Source: Pseudoalteromonas piscicida
GTDB lineage: Bacteria; Pseudomonadota; Gammaproteobacteria; Enterobacterales; Alteromonadaceae
Direction of reading: 5' to 3'
DNA: 64,000 nucleotides
Assembly: GCF_002208135.1 (NCBI RefSeq)
Contig: NZ_CP021646.1
Span: 2,792,001 to 2,856,000 of the forward strand
The notes below the pieces were generated by a model. It was not told where the DNA came from. It saw only the letters and a list, made by a program, of their open reading frames with translations, and ran no database searches. Made by a program: the position numbers and the translations under genes. Shown here piece after piece: positions 35,413 to 45,343 of the stretch; the first letter of the stretch is position 1, and each line of letters opens with the position of its first letter.

Positions 35413-35438
35413 GGAGAAAAGGATTTAGGAGCAAATCC
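35413..35438 (-). terminator. Probable terminator of the 35468-36394 gene
   Basis: On the minus strand GGATTT-GCTCCT-AAATCC is followed by TTTTCTCCC, 30 bp beyond the stop codon. The stem is only 6 bp, so it is weak. Confidence 0.5.
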
Positions 35439-35467
35439 AAAATCCCTTTAAATTAGTTGAATTGACT

Positions 35468-36394
35468 TTACTTACCGCTCGCGTTGATCTCGATAAGTTC
35501 AGGCAGTGTTTCTGGATTTTGCGCCATAGCCATGGATAACTGCTGCCCAAGAGCCATCATACTTTGACTTTGTGGTACCGAAACAGATATAGCAAGTGAC
35601 TCCATTCCATTGGCAAAGTCATTCACAGCGGTTTGAATTTCAGCAGGTAACATCATCATTTGTAGTTGCTGGGCAACAATCGCCTGAAAGTCAGCCTTGC
35701 TCATGCCCTGCTGAGCAATTTCAGACTCAAGTAACCGAGGTAAGCCGCCTGCATTATCAATATTCATGCTAAAGGACTTTAACTCAAGGGACTGCATCGC
35801 CGCCATCATTTGCGACTGCACTTGAAGCTCTTGTTCAAGGCTTGGTGAATCTCCTTGAATTTTTGAAGCCGCCAATGAGGCATCCATAAAAGCCTTGCTA
35901 TTTCCAAACGCAGCATTAAAAGAGGTGTTTACAATATCTTCTGCCGACGTTGCGAATTTAACCTCGCTCGCGCCAGACGCATCGTCATAGGCAAGACTTG
36001 TTTTTAAATGGTATGTTGCATTCACCAGCTCCGGCGACATCCCTTGGGTAAACTCAGTCGCTTCTTTTGCTATTTTTAAACCAGCTAGGTCAAGCTCAGT
36101 ATAAGGGCTGATTTTGTCCTGTTCGTAACCCACAACGTTGAGTTTCTCAATGGTGAAAATAGGAATATTTTCATCGACTTGTGAAATCGTTAAGTCGGTA
36201 ATTTCTACACCACGGGTAAATAAATCAACTGAGCTATTAGCAAAACTTACGCTTAGACCGCTGTCTTGCTCGAAGCTTTCGATTTGCTTAGTGATCTCTT
36301 GCTTCACTTGTTCATTAACATAGTAGTTGGCGCCAACATACCCTGCGCCGGCTAACACCACAACGGCTACTGCTAATGTGGACTTATTCATCAT
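35468..36394 (-). CDS. Membrane-anchored periplasmic protein of unknown function
   Basis: A 308-residue protein. Residues 5-25 form one hydrophobic segment (LAVAVVVLAGAGYVGANYY) that acts as signal anchor; the rest is soluble, with repeated Met/Gln-rich helices toward the C-terminus (QSQMMAAMQSLEL). The layout resembles DUF945-like or AsmA-like envelope proteins, but no firm family is recognised. It lies 12 bp downstream of radA on the same strand, so it may be cotranscribed. Confidence 0.7.
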   Translation of the reverse strand: MMNKSTLAVAVVVLAGAGYVGANYYVNEQVKQEITKQIESFEQDSGLSVSFANSSVDLFTRGVEITDLTISQVDENIPIFTIEKLNVVGYEQDKISPYTELDLAGLKIAKEATEFTQGMSPELVNATYHLKTSLAYDDASGASEVKFATSAEDIVNTSFNAAFGNSKAFMDASLAASKIQGDSPSLEQELQVQSQMMAAMQSLELKSFSMNIDNAGGLPRLLESEIAQQGMSKADFQAIVAQQLQMMMLPAEIQTAVNDFANGMESLAISVSVPQSQSMMALGQQLSMAMAQNPETLPELIEINASGK

Positions 36395-36406
36395 TCACTC
36401 CATTAT

Positions 36407-37777
36407 TTAAAAAAGTGCCTCAAGCGCTTCGCTAAGGCTAGAGACGGCTACAATTTCCATCCCCTCTATATTTTCTTTTGGTTTATTTGCTTTTGGTACA
36501 ATCGCTCTTGTAAAGCCATGCTTGGATGCTTCACGCAACCGCTCTTGCCCACTTGGCACAGGGCGGATCTCACCACCTAGCCCCACCTCACCAAATACCA
36601 CCAGCTGCCTGTCTAATGTTTGGTTTTTAAAGCTTGAAACCAGTGCGGCTATTAAGGCCAAATCGGCGCTGGTTTCGGTCACTTTGACACCGCCCACTAC
36701 GTTTACAAACACGTCTTGATCCGACACTTGCAAACCACCGTGACGATGCAGTACCGCAAGTAGCATGGCTAAACGATTTTGTTCCAAGCCAACGGTGACA
36801 CGACGAGGATTGGCCAATTGTGAGTAGTCGACTAGTGCTTGTACTTCCACGAGTAACGGTCGTGTGCCTTCCCAAATAACCATGACCAGTGAGCCTGGCG
36901 TTTGCGCTTCGCCACGATTTAAGAAAATGGCCGACGGATTGTTTACTTCCTTTAAGCCTTGGCTTGTCATGGCAAACACACCTAACTCGTTTACGGCACC
37001 AAAACGGTTTTTATTGCCCCGCAATGTTCTAAAGCGGCTATCGGCGCTGCCTTCCAGTAAAATGGAGCAGTCAATACAATGCTCTAACACTTTAGGGCCG
37101 GCCAGAGTGCCATCTTTAGTCACATGCCCCACCATGATAATGGCGACCTGATTTGTTTTGGCAAAACGCGTCAAATATGCAGCGCTTTCACGCACTTGAG
37201 AAACCGATCCCGGTGCTGATTGGATATCACTCATGTGCATTACTTGAATTGAGTCGATAACCATAATGCTTGGTTTTTCACGAAGCGCGAGCTGACAAAT
37301 CGTCTCGACATTGGTTTCTGCGAGTGTTTTTAACTTATTTGTCGGCAGCCCCAATCGTGTCGCACGCATGGCAACTTGTTGCAGCGACTCTTCACCGGTG
37401 ACATACAAAGTGTTCATGGTTTCGGCGAGGCGACACATGGTTTGCAGCAGTACCGTACTTTTACCTGCACCTGGGCTACCACCAATTAGTATTGCACTTC
37501 CTGGAACAACGCCCCCACCTAGTACACGGTCAAACTCTTTAAAGCCTGTTGAAAATCGCGGTAATTGTTCTAAGTTAACTTCATCTAAGGTTTGTACTTT
37601 AGCTTCAACAAGACCGGCATAGCCTGAAGTTGCACCGCCTTGAGGGACTGACTTTGCTGACGGAACGCGAAACTCCGTTACGGTATTCCATGCCTTGCAC
37701 TCAGAACACTGTCCTTGCCAACGTGCGAATTCGGCACCACAATCGCTACATACAAATGCTGTTTTCTTTTTTGCCAT
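36407..37777 (-). CDS. radA: DNA repair protein RadA
   Basis: A 456-residue RecA-like repair ATPase. It has the N-terminal C4 zinc finger (CSDCGAEFARWQGQCSEC), Walker A GGSPGAGKST, the RadA-specific KNRFG motif and a C-terminal Lon-like domain. It acts in branch migration during recombination repair. It is divergent from the PilZ gene. Confidence 0.97.
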   Translation of the reverse strand: MAKKKTAFVCSDCGAEFARWQGQCSECKAWNTVTEFRVPSAKSVPQGGATSGYAGLVEAKVQTLDEVNLEQLPRFSTGFKEFDRVLGGGVVPGSAILIGGSPGAGKSTVLLQTMCRLAETMNTLYVTGEESLQQVAMRATRLGLPTNKLKTLAETNVETICQLALREKPSIMVIDSIQVMHMSDIQSAPGSVSQVRESAAYLTRFAKTNQVAIIMVGHVTKDGTLAGPKVLEHCIDCSILLEGSADSRFRTLRGNKNRFGAVNELGVFAMTSQGLKEVNNPSAIFLNRGEAQTPGSLVMVIWEGTRPLLVEVQALVDYSQLANPRRVTVGLEQNRLAMLLAVLHRHGGLQVSDQDVFVNVVGGVKVTETSADLALIAALVSSFKNQTLDRQLVVFGEVGLGGEIRPVPSGQERLREASKHGFTRAIVPKANKPKENIEGMEIVAVSSLSEALEALF

Positions 37778-37861
37778 AAATTACAGGTATATATCTTGCT
37801 TAAACACAATAATAGGTTAAGAATAAACTAATAAAGCGCCAATGTTGACATATTATTGGCG

Positions 37862-37878
37862 GTGACCCAACTGGTCAC
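37862..37878. promoter_or_regulatory. Palindrome between radA and the PilZ gene
   Basis: GTGACC-CAACT-GGTCAC is a perfect 6-bp inverted repeat in the 128-bp divergent gap, 28 bp before the PilZ gene start. It is a possible operator or start of its leader; no regulator can be named. Confidence 0.35.
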
Positions 37879-37905
37879 ATAAAATGAGCGCGTGTAAAAC
37901 TGTTT

Positions 37906-40407
37906 ATGCCTGAAGATAGATTACAAAAATATCAAAGCTTAATTGAGGATTTAAAACTGGATCTTGGCGACCCGGCTTTTGACCGCATATTTAAGCAACG
38001 TACTGCGGACCTATCCAAGCCGGACCAATTTCTATTAAAAATGGAAATGTCACGGCTATCTCAGCCCGTGGCACGATTTATTGACCTCAGAGGACAAGTC
38101 GCAGGTCAAGTTAAGCCTTACGAATATGAAGGCAAACAGCACTTTATGGATGACTTAGCAATCGAAGTATTCGAGCGGGAAGTCGCAAAGCACGGGGGCT
38201 ATACCCTTGCAGTGTACGAATCCGTAATGAGTACCGACAATAATTATAAGGTCATGCAAAAGCAGGCCAAAGCGCGCGAGGAAGAAGTAGAAAAGGACGC
38301 GGTCAATCATAACTACACTAAACTTGTTCGTTTCGCCTCATACGAAAGCCGCTCTGAAGAGCGCATGAATTACTCCATTAAAATAACAGTGGAACTGGCA
38401 AAAAATCGTCCTAAGATTTCCGCTTCCACCTCGGATATTTCCCTCAGCGGCGCTAAAATAAAGCTACCGACCAATCAGCAAGTAGACCCCGGACAAATTA
38501 TTTCAATCCGCTTAGTGGGTCTGGAGCAAGACTTTGAGCTTGGCTTGAAAGAAGGTATTCAATATGAAGTCGTCGCCGTAGAACCCGGCACGATTGAATA
38601 CAACCAAGTTCGCTTAAAACGCACATTTATCGAGAAAAACCAAGGGTTTGATGATTTTCTAAATAGCTTTATACATGGTAACAAACGTCGCTATAAGATA
38701 AATCTCGACAACACGTTGGATGCCGTAGTTTGTAAAGGCTATGAACAATATTATCTTCCACGCGTCTGCTCTTTGTTTGTTTTCATCAGTGAGAAACAAA
38801 AACAGCTTTATCCAAGTATGGTGCTTACCAACGAAAATAACGCCTACATCAATTACTATTTCGAGGACGAAAGAAAGCAGTCAGGGCTCTACTCCGTATT
38901 CAACCAAAAACGAATGCAGCGTCTGCTTGCGCTTTCAGGTGCAGTAAAAGAAGCGATATGCCATGTGTTTACTCACTCAAGTCAAGGCAGAATGTACTTT
39001 TACTCAGCCTTTGATTTTGAGCTGGAAGAAATGCAGCAGCTAAACGATCTGTTTTTTGCCTTTGGCAGTCAAAAAGACAGCTGGCGCACGTTTAAAGTGC
39101 AGCTTATGCCAAGCCACCACGAGGATGCATTTATTCCTCTCTCACTCCCTGCAAGTGCGGGCAAAAACGTTGAAAAGCTCAATAAACGCCCCACGCCAAG
39201 GGTGCAAGGCTTTATCCAAGACGTAAAATACCTCATGTTACTGACCGATATTAGCAACCCGACTATTACAGAGCGGTTCCAACGTCTGAGTTATGAACAA
39301 AGCTTAGTTAATCAATTAAAGAAGTTTGGTCACGGCAAGTCAGCCACTCCGCCTCCTCTTGAAGTCGTAGCCTTGGAGTACGTTAACTTACGTGCGCACA
39401 GACGCTACCTTTATAAAACCAATGTGGTCGTTCACATTGACGGTCAAGGGACTTTCAACTGTATTACGCGTGATTTTTCAGTCATGGGTTTGCAAATAGA
39501 GTGCGGCCAAGAAATGCCGTTGAATAAAGGGGACTCGATACACTTAGACTTAGTTGACTTGCAAAAGCTGACGAAACAGCACAATTTAACTAATTTGCGC
39601 TATGAAGTGATGATGGTCAATAAAGCCAAAACTATCATTAACTTAAAAGTGCAAAAAATAGGTCAACTCGACCATTCTGCGATGGGATTCTTCAAGGCGC
39701 TTATTGAGAGCAATAAAGACAAGCTAGTTGCTTGTGATGAAGCACCAAAGGTGCCGGGACTATCACTTGCACTACGTAATATGGTTACTAAATCTGTCTG
39801 TCAGTTCCCTCTCTATTTGCATAAAGAGACCTCACATAATGCCGTGGGGGCGATTGGACAGGGGCTCTACCCTACGTCACTCCATCACCTACTGCATTCG
39901 TTTAGTGATAATGATGATAACACTTTGGACGCCAAGGCCGTTTTTCCCGAGCGCTTTGTCGAAGAAAAACTAACGGAAATTCTAAAAGCAAAATCGCGAC
40001 AAGATAAACCACTAAAATACCTAGTCTTTATTAAGTTTGACCCAAACCAGACCAATCAACACGAAGCGGTAAATGCGCAAGTTATTGCTCATGAAGACTC
40101 AATCGATAGCCTGTATCTGTATGCTAAAAAAGCGCTGCGCAACGATTTACTTTTTGTCTATCAGCTCTATGTGTCAAAAACTGGCCGCCCAGATATGGAT
40201 TATCTTGCGAATGAGCTGCGCTATGTGAGCCACTATGCAATCCACAAAGCAAAAGATCTAGAAGAAGCGCTTTGGTCGGTAACTGGAGTATGCGATTTGA
40301 TAGACGTTACGGATTATGTGGTTCGAAACATGGGCTTTGATCTACCTCTTGTTACTAAAATGGAAGAGCAGAAAAAGCGCTGGTTAGAGGCCAACTTCAA
40401 ACATTGA
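37906..40407 (+). CDS. Large protein with two PilZ domains
   Basis: An 833-residue cytoplasmic protein. Two PilZ-like regions are visible: RSEERMNYSIKI...DISLSGAKIKLP (about residues 155-200) and RAHRRYLYKTNV...DFSVMGLQIECG (about 490-530). Each has the RxxxR and D/N-xSxxG motifs that bind cyclic di-GMP. The long regions between and after are unassigned. It probably acts as a c-di-GMP receptor in motility or pilus control, but the partner is unknown. It stands alone between radA and ampE. Confidence 0.8.
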   Translation: MPEDRLQKYQSLIEDLKLDLGDPAFDRIFKQRTADLSKPDQFLLKMEMSRLSQPVARFIDLRGQVAGQVKPYEYEGKQHFMDDLAIEVFEREVAKHGGYTLAVYESVMSTDNNYKVMQKQAKAREEEVEKDAVNHNYTKLVRFASYESRSEERMNYSIKITVELAKNRPKISASTSDISLSGAKIKLPTNQQVDPGQIISIRLVGLEQDFELGLKEGIQYEVVAVEPGTIEYNQVRLKRTFIEKNQGFDDFLNSFIHGNKRRYKINLDNTLDAVVCKGYEQYYLPRVCSLFVFISEKQKQLYPSMVLTNENNAYINYYFEDERKQSGLYSVFNQKRMQRLLALSGAVKEAICHVFTHSSQGRMYFYSAFDFELEEMQQLNDLFFAFGSQKDSWRTFKVQLMPSHHEDAFIPLSLPASAGKNVEKLNKRPTPRVQGFIQDVKYLMLLTDISNPTITERFQRLSYEQSLVNQLKKFGHGKSATPPPLEVVALEYVNLRAHRRYLYKTNVVVHIDGQGTFNCITRDFSVMGLQIECGQEMPLNKGDSIHLDLVDLQKLTKQHNLTNLRYEVMMVNKAKTIINLKVQKIGQLDHSAMGFFKALIESNKDKLVACDEAPKVPGLSLALRNMVTKSVCQFPLYLHKETSHNAVGAIGQGLYPTSLHHLLHSFSDNDDNTLDAKAVFPERFVEEKLTEILKAKSRQDKPLKYLVFIKFDPNQTNQHEAVNAQVIAHEDSIDSLYLYAKKALRNDLLFVYQLYVSKTGRPDMDYLANELRYVSHYAIHKAKDLEEALWSVTGVCDLIDVTDYVVRNMGFDLPLVTKMEEQKKRWLEANFKH

Positions 40408-40483
40408 TTTCAACTGCTCCATATGCGCTGACAGTATATGGAGCATTGTTATAAAGGTAGGAAAGATTGGCAGCTCAGGTTAG

Positions 40484-41335
40484 CTACTCCACCCAACCAA
40501 ATAGCGTTAGTACTGCAATGATCACTAGATAAAACAAAATATTACGCTTCACAAGGCGCATCATGCAGCTTGCTTCAAAAGTGCAACCTAAAAACTGCTG
40601 TTCAATTTGCTCAGCCGCGAGTGCGGTGCTTGTGACAATTTGACGATTTGTCGTTTTAAAATCTAACACATATTTCAACCAACTTGATGTGCCTTTACTG
40701 AAGTTACCAATGATCAAAAAGCCAAAGCTTGCGATCCGTGCGGGAAGCCAATTTAACCAATAAAATAAACGGCAAAACTGCTCAAAGACATGTTGCAGCG
40801 GCGGATTTTCTTGCTCGTGATGCCAATGCACAATTTGTCTTACCATCGCATAGAGCACAGCGCCCGGCGCGCCCAACGCCACAAACCAAAAAATAACTCC
40901 GCAGTAATGTTGAAAGTTAATCCACGCAAGCGTCTGACCAAAAGTCTCGCCGCCCGGCTCATCTTCTAATTTGTCTTGCCCCATTTGCAATGCATAAAGC
41001 GTAGCCGCTTCGTTATCACCTCGCGTGAGCGCATTCAAATAGCCTTTATAGAGCTTGCGATATTTAGCACAACCAAAGCAGACTAAGAGCACACAGATAT
41101 TGATTGCAAACTGCCAAAACACAAAGTCACTTAGACTGTAAATAAAAGCAACAACCAATGCAGGAATCACTAACCAAAGCATCACACCAAAATGCGAGCC
41201 CAACATTGCATTTGGCTGAGTCCAAGATTTGGTGTTCGCGTAGTAACTTTGTAGGTAATAATCGACTTGCCAGTAGTTCGCCCGCGCGCCAAGTCGTTCA
41301 ATAATAAGCGCGATGATGATAGAAATTAAGATCAT
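40484..41335 (-). CDS. ampE: AmpE-family inner-membrane protein
   Basis: A 283-residue protein with about four hydrophobic segments, at the start (MILISIIIALIIERLGARAN), near 55-90, near 145-165, and at the C-terminus (ILFYLVIIAVLTLFGW). Size and start match AmpE, an accessory of the ampD locus in cell-wall recycling and beta-lactamase signalling. It begins 6 bp after ampD. Confidence 0.92.
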   Translation of the reverse strand: MILISIIIALIIERLGARANYWQVDYYLQSYYANTKSWTQPNAMLGSHFGVMLWLVIPALVVAFIYSLSDFVFWQFAINICVLLVCFGCAKYRKLYKGYLNALTRGDNEAATLYALQMGQDKLEDEPGGETFGQTLAWINFQHYCGVIFWFVALGAPGAVLYAMVRQIVHWHHEQENPPLQHVFEQFCRLFYWLNWLPARIASFGFLIIGNFSKGTSSWLKYVLDFKTTNRQIVTSTALAAEQIEQQFLGCTFEASCMMRLVKRNILFYLVIIAVLTLFGWVE

Positions 41336-41341
41336 GCTTGC

Positions 41342-41884
41342 CTAGCTCTCTTGGTTAGTTAACAAGGTAAAATAATACTGCCAATCAAATGCTGCCCCCG
41401 GATCTGTCTTTCTTCCTGGAGCAATATCACTGTGCCCTACAATACGATCATTCGTCAGCTTTGGATAGTACTGCTGCAGCCAACGCGTTGTTTTTACTAA
41501 ACTCGTATATTGCGCTTCGGTATATGGCGTGGTGTCTGTGCCCTCCATTTCAATACCAATTGCAAAGTCATTACAGCGAGTTCGACCTTGCCACTGCGAC
41601 ACGCCTGCATGCCACGCCCGCTCACCGAAGGGAACATATTGGGTGATGCTACCGTCACGGCGAATAACGCAATGCGCCGATACTCTTACTCCCGCTAAGT
41701 CAGAAAAAGTCGGATCTGCGTCACAGTCCAATGTCCCCATAAATAAGTCTTCCACGTACGACGTGCCAAAGCACCCTGCTGGCAACGAGATATTGTGGAT
41801 CACCAGTAAATCTATCTCGCACGCTTGCGGTCTTCCATCGTAATGCGGGGATTGCTTATGTTTAGCAAAAGGTAGCCAATTCAA
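41342..41884 (-). CDS. ampD: 1,6-anhydro-N-acetylmuramyl-L-alanine amidase AmpD
   Basis: A cytoplasmic zinc amidase that recycles cell-wall muropeptides. Metal and active-site segments are VIHNISLP (His), WHAGVSQWQGRTRCNDFAIGIEMEG and GHSDIAPGRKTDPG. The frame has no ATG near its start. The TTG at 41884 gives 180 residues, close to E. coli AmpD, and has GGA eight bases upstream; an earlier TTG at 41938 would give 198. The start is therefore uncertain. It is divergent from nadC. Confidence 0.9.
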   Translation of the reverse strand: MNWLPFAKHKQSPHYDGRPQACEIDLLVIHNISLPAGCFGTSYVEDLFMGTLDCDADPTFSDLAGVRVSAHCVIRRDGSITQYVPFGERAWHAGVSQWQGRTRCNDFAIGIEMEGTDTTPYTEAQYTSLVKTTRWLQQYYPKLTNDRIVGHSDIAPGRKTDPGAAFDWQYYFTLLTNQES

Positions 41885-41998
41885 AGTATTAGTTCCAAGC
41901 CTTGGTTTGCATTCGATTATAAAGACAAAATAAGACAAAAGGTAGGGATGGATTTATGTGTAACGTAACGATAGTACCGCGACATAAAAGACATAATG

Positions 41999-42213
41999 GT
42001 TCGACATCAAATCACAACAAACAACACATAACCGTAGCAGCGGGTTTACCCCGCGACCTCCGTTTTAGCCATCAACTCATTCTCTACAAACAAGCCTCTG
42101 CATTTCAAACACACCGTCGCGACATAAAGTCGCTGCTACGAAAATACATATTGGTTTCGACATAAAGTCACAGCAAACAACACATAATCGTAGCAGCGGG
42201 TTTACCCCGCGAC
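41999..42213. repeat. Two direct copies of a ~60-bp GC-hairpin repeat
   Basis: Copies at 41999-42057 and 42153-42213 share ACAAACAACACATAA(C/T)CGTAGCAG and CGGGTTTACCCCGCGAC, and differ at only a few positions. GCGGG...CCCGC can form a hairpin. They lie in the ampD-nadC gap. An inverted piece (GTCGCTGCTACG) is present near 42129. Confidence 0.75.
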
Positions 42214-42282
42214 ATAAAAGCCACCTCGCCAAATTTCGTGAATTCTTCTCCATCAATTGTACTCCTAGGCAAACGCGCGTAA

Positions 42283-43161
<879 letters not shown>

Positions 43162-43191
43162 CTTTCGCTAAATTTAAAAAAACGCTCTGAT

Positions 43192-43220
43192 AGGGCTCAT
43201 TGCTGGGCCCTTTCTTTTTT
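43192..43220 (+). terminator. nadC terminator
   Basis: Stem AGGGC / GCCCT followed by TTTCTTTTTT, 31 bp beyond the nadC stop codon. Confidence 0.8.
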
Positions 43221-43816
43221 ATAGTGCTATCAAGTAACCAGTAAATCACTCAGCTGACTTGTCTGCTCCTTAAGATATCGGATTTTTCATTTTTTAAAAA
43301 GAATACTACTTTGTGCCAGCAAATAGTGTTGCACTCACGCTGTAACCCTCCGTAATAGAGAAAGTTTTCTATTTCGTTGACAAACCTAGTTAAAACCCGT
43401 TAAATACGACAAAAGAACTAGAGTGTAACAAGATCTTAATGTTCGGTAACGATTGATTCCGTTCGTTTTTTGAACCGATATTAGGAAAGCTTGCGCTACC
43501 GCAAAAGAATCAATAATTTATTATTAAAATTTGATTGTAGACATCAGTGTTTACTATTAAAGTAAATGTTAATTGTGATCGCTAAAACTAAATCGGTGCT
43601 ACACTCTTAGTTGGTTAGGGACCGGTCACAAACTTAACGGGTCCAGCTTTTAAGATTTTTGAATGATGAACTTGTTGCATCTTCTTGGTCGCCGTTAAGT
43701 CAATTTGAGCACACCAGTTTGTTGATTCGATGGATTGGTAATTATTGCAAAGGTTTTAATAAACGCTTAACTTAAACCTATTATGGTTAAGTCACTTAAA
43801 ATTTAGGAGACACATC
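43221..43816. promoter_or_regulatory. Long upstream region of pilA
   Basis: No gene is visible in this 596-bp AT-rich stretch. It should contain the pilA promoter and leader. A TAGGAG ribosome binding site lies 8 bp before the pilA ATG. A short stem TTGCG-CTAC-CGCAA lies near 43490-43505. No convincing sigma-54 promoter (GG-N10-GC) was found close to the gene. Confidence 0.4.
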
Positions 43817-44290
43817 ATGACTCAAAAACAACAGGGTGGTTTTACCCTAATCGAACTAATGATTGTTATCGCGATCATCGGTATTCTTGCAGCAGTAGCT
43901 CTGCCTGCTTATCAAGATTACACTCAGCGTGCTCGCGCCTCAGAAATGTTACTTGCAGCAAGCTCTGGAAAAACTTGTGTTACCGAAAAAGCGCAGATCG
44001 GTAGTGATCCAGATGGCTGTGATGCAAATGCTAAAGCGACTCAATTTGCTTCAGCGTTTACTGTAAGTGATGCGGGCTTAATTTCGGTTTCTGGTCAAAG
44101 TGAGTTGGCAGGCTTAACAATTACTCTGACCCCTCAAAAAGCGGCAAATACTGCAGCCGCAAAAGCTGATTTCTCTGGTGCTGGTTTCGCTCTTTATGGG
44201 TGGAAGTGTGAAGGCTCTGTAACTGGAGCAGCAAAAACCTCATGGTTACCTAGTAGTTGTGAAGCTGCGGCTGCAACTCCATCTCCATAA
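43817..44290 (+). CDS. pilA: Type IV major pilin PilA
   Basis: A 157-residue prepilin. The short leader ends at Gly8, and the processed protein begins [14 protein letters not shown] with Glu5, the type IVa pilin hallmark. Two C-terminal cysteines (WKCEGS...SSCE) form the D-region disulphide. PilD processes it; PilB and PilC assemble it. The last residues (AAAATPSP) are low-complexity and could be a glycosylation or surface tail. Confidence 0.95.
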   Translation: MTQKQQGGFTLIELMIVIAIIGILAAVALPAYQDYTQRARASEMLLAASSGKTCVTEKAQIGSDPDGCDANAKATQFASAFTVSDAGLISVSGQSELAGLTITLTPQKAANTAAAKADFSGAGFALYGWKCEGSVTGAAKTSWLPSSCEAAAATPSP

Positions 44291-44301
44291 TGTTAGTTTA
44301 A

Positions 44302-45342
44302 ATGCAACATAAGCATTTAGCTCACTGCACTTTCGACTTTTTATTGGTCGGAGGTGCTTCCTTGATTATATATTTCCTTTTAATGCTATTTAAAGTAGAA
44401 GCTTCTAGTTTTGATTTGATACTTTTAGCATGGGTTCTTTCTGTTTTTTGTAATGCTCCTCATTTCATTTCAAGTTATCAAATTTTTTATACTGAGAAAA
44501 AGAATAGTTTAACAAAAGAGTATCGGACTTTATTTGCAGGTGTAATTTTACCTATACTTCTTGGCTTAGTTATTTTTTATGCTTTCATTAGCAAATCGGT
44601 GGTTGTTTACAAGAGTTTAGTCATTTTCATGATCTTTACTGTTGGTTGGCATTACGTTAAACAAGCATTTGGCTGTTTCCTAACATTAGCTTTTAAATAT
44701 AAATTATTTTTGAAGAACTATGAAAGATACGTGCTCTTAAGTTCTTTGTATGCGTTGTGGGCGAGTTCATTTTATCGTCACTTTATTAACTTTGAATACA
44801 CAGGTAATTTTTGGGGTTTTAAGTATGAACTTCCTCAGCTACCAGTATCATACTATGAAATTTTAAAGTATTTATCTTTAATATTAATCTGCATGTTCAC
44901 ATTGTCTTTTTTACTAAAAAATAAAGTATCTAGTAAAATTAATTTAGCACTTACAATAACACCGATACTAAGTGTCGCAGTTTGGATATCTCCAGCATTT
45001 TTTAACCCTGTATTTTTTTTCCTCGTTCCATTTTTTCACTCTCTACAATACTTGTTCTTTGTAAGCAAGTATATAGAAGGAAAACATCAAAATAAAACTG
45101 ATAAAAAAATAAAGTTTTGGTTATCTTCATTTATAATTGGATGCTTTGTTTTTGAGGTTATTCCAAAAAACATTGATAGTATTTTTACCCAAAACTCAGA
45201 GTTTGGAGTTCACTTAACTCTAATATCAGTGCTTTTATTTATAAATATCCATCACTACTTCATTGACAATACAATTTGGAGAAAGGAAAGCGAATCGGTG
45301 AGAGCATATTTGAATTTAGGTATGGCAAAAGAGAGCCTATAG
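44302..45342 (+). CDS. Polytopic membrane protein of unknown function between pilA and pilC
   Basis: A 346-residue protein with about eight to ten hydrophobic segments. Conserved-looking polar pieces inside or beside them are CNAPHFISSYQ, GWHYVKQAFG, HSLQYLFF and NIHHYFIDNTIWR, so several His residues may line a membrane active site. The DNA is much more AT-rich than pilA and pilC, suggesting transfer. It starts 11 bp after pilA and ends 1 bp before pilC, so it is probably in the pilus transcript. In other bacteria pilA is followed by pilin-modifying accessory genes (for example tfpO/tfpW), and a similar role is possible but unproven. Confidence 0.7.
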   Translation: MQHKHLAHCTFDFLLVGGASLIIYFLLMLFKVEASSFDLILLAWVLSVFCNAPHFISSYQIFYTEKKNSLTKEYRTLFAGVILPILLGLVIFYAFISKSVVVYKSLVIFMIFTVGWHYVKQAFGCFLTLAFKYKLFLKNYERYVLLSSLYALWASSFYRHFINFEYTGNFWGFKYELPQLPVSYYEILKYLSLILICMFTLSFLLKNKVSSKINLALTITPILSVAVWISPAFFNPVFFFLVPFFHSLQYLFFVSKYIEGKHQNKTDKKIKFWLSSFIIGCFVFEVIPKNIDSIFTQNSEFGVHLTLISVLLFINIHHYFIDNTIWRKESESVRAYLNLGMAKESL

Positions 45343-45343
45343 T

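Noticed and set aside
35273..35467. 6S RNA near ygfB, as in E. coli
   Set aside because: The gap is short and no long bulged hairpin could be recognised by eye.
43221..43816. A sigma-54 promoter for pilA
   Set aside because: The best candidate, TTGGTAATTATTGCA, has the wrong spacing between GG and GC.
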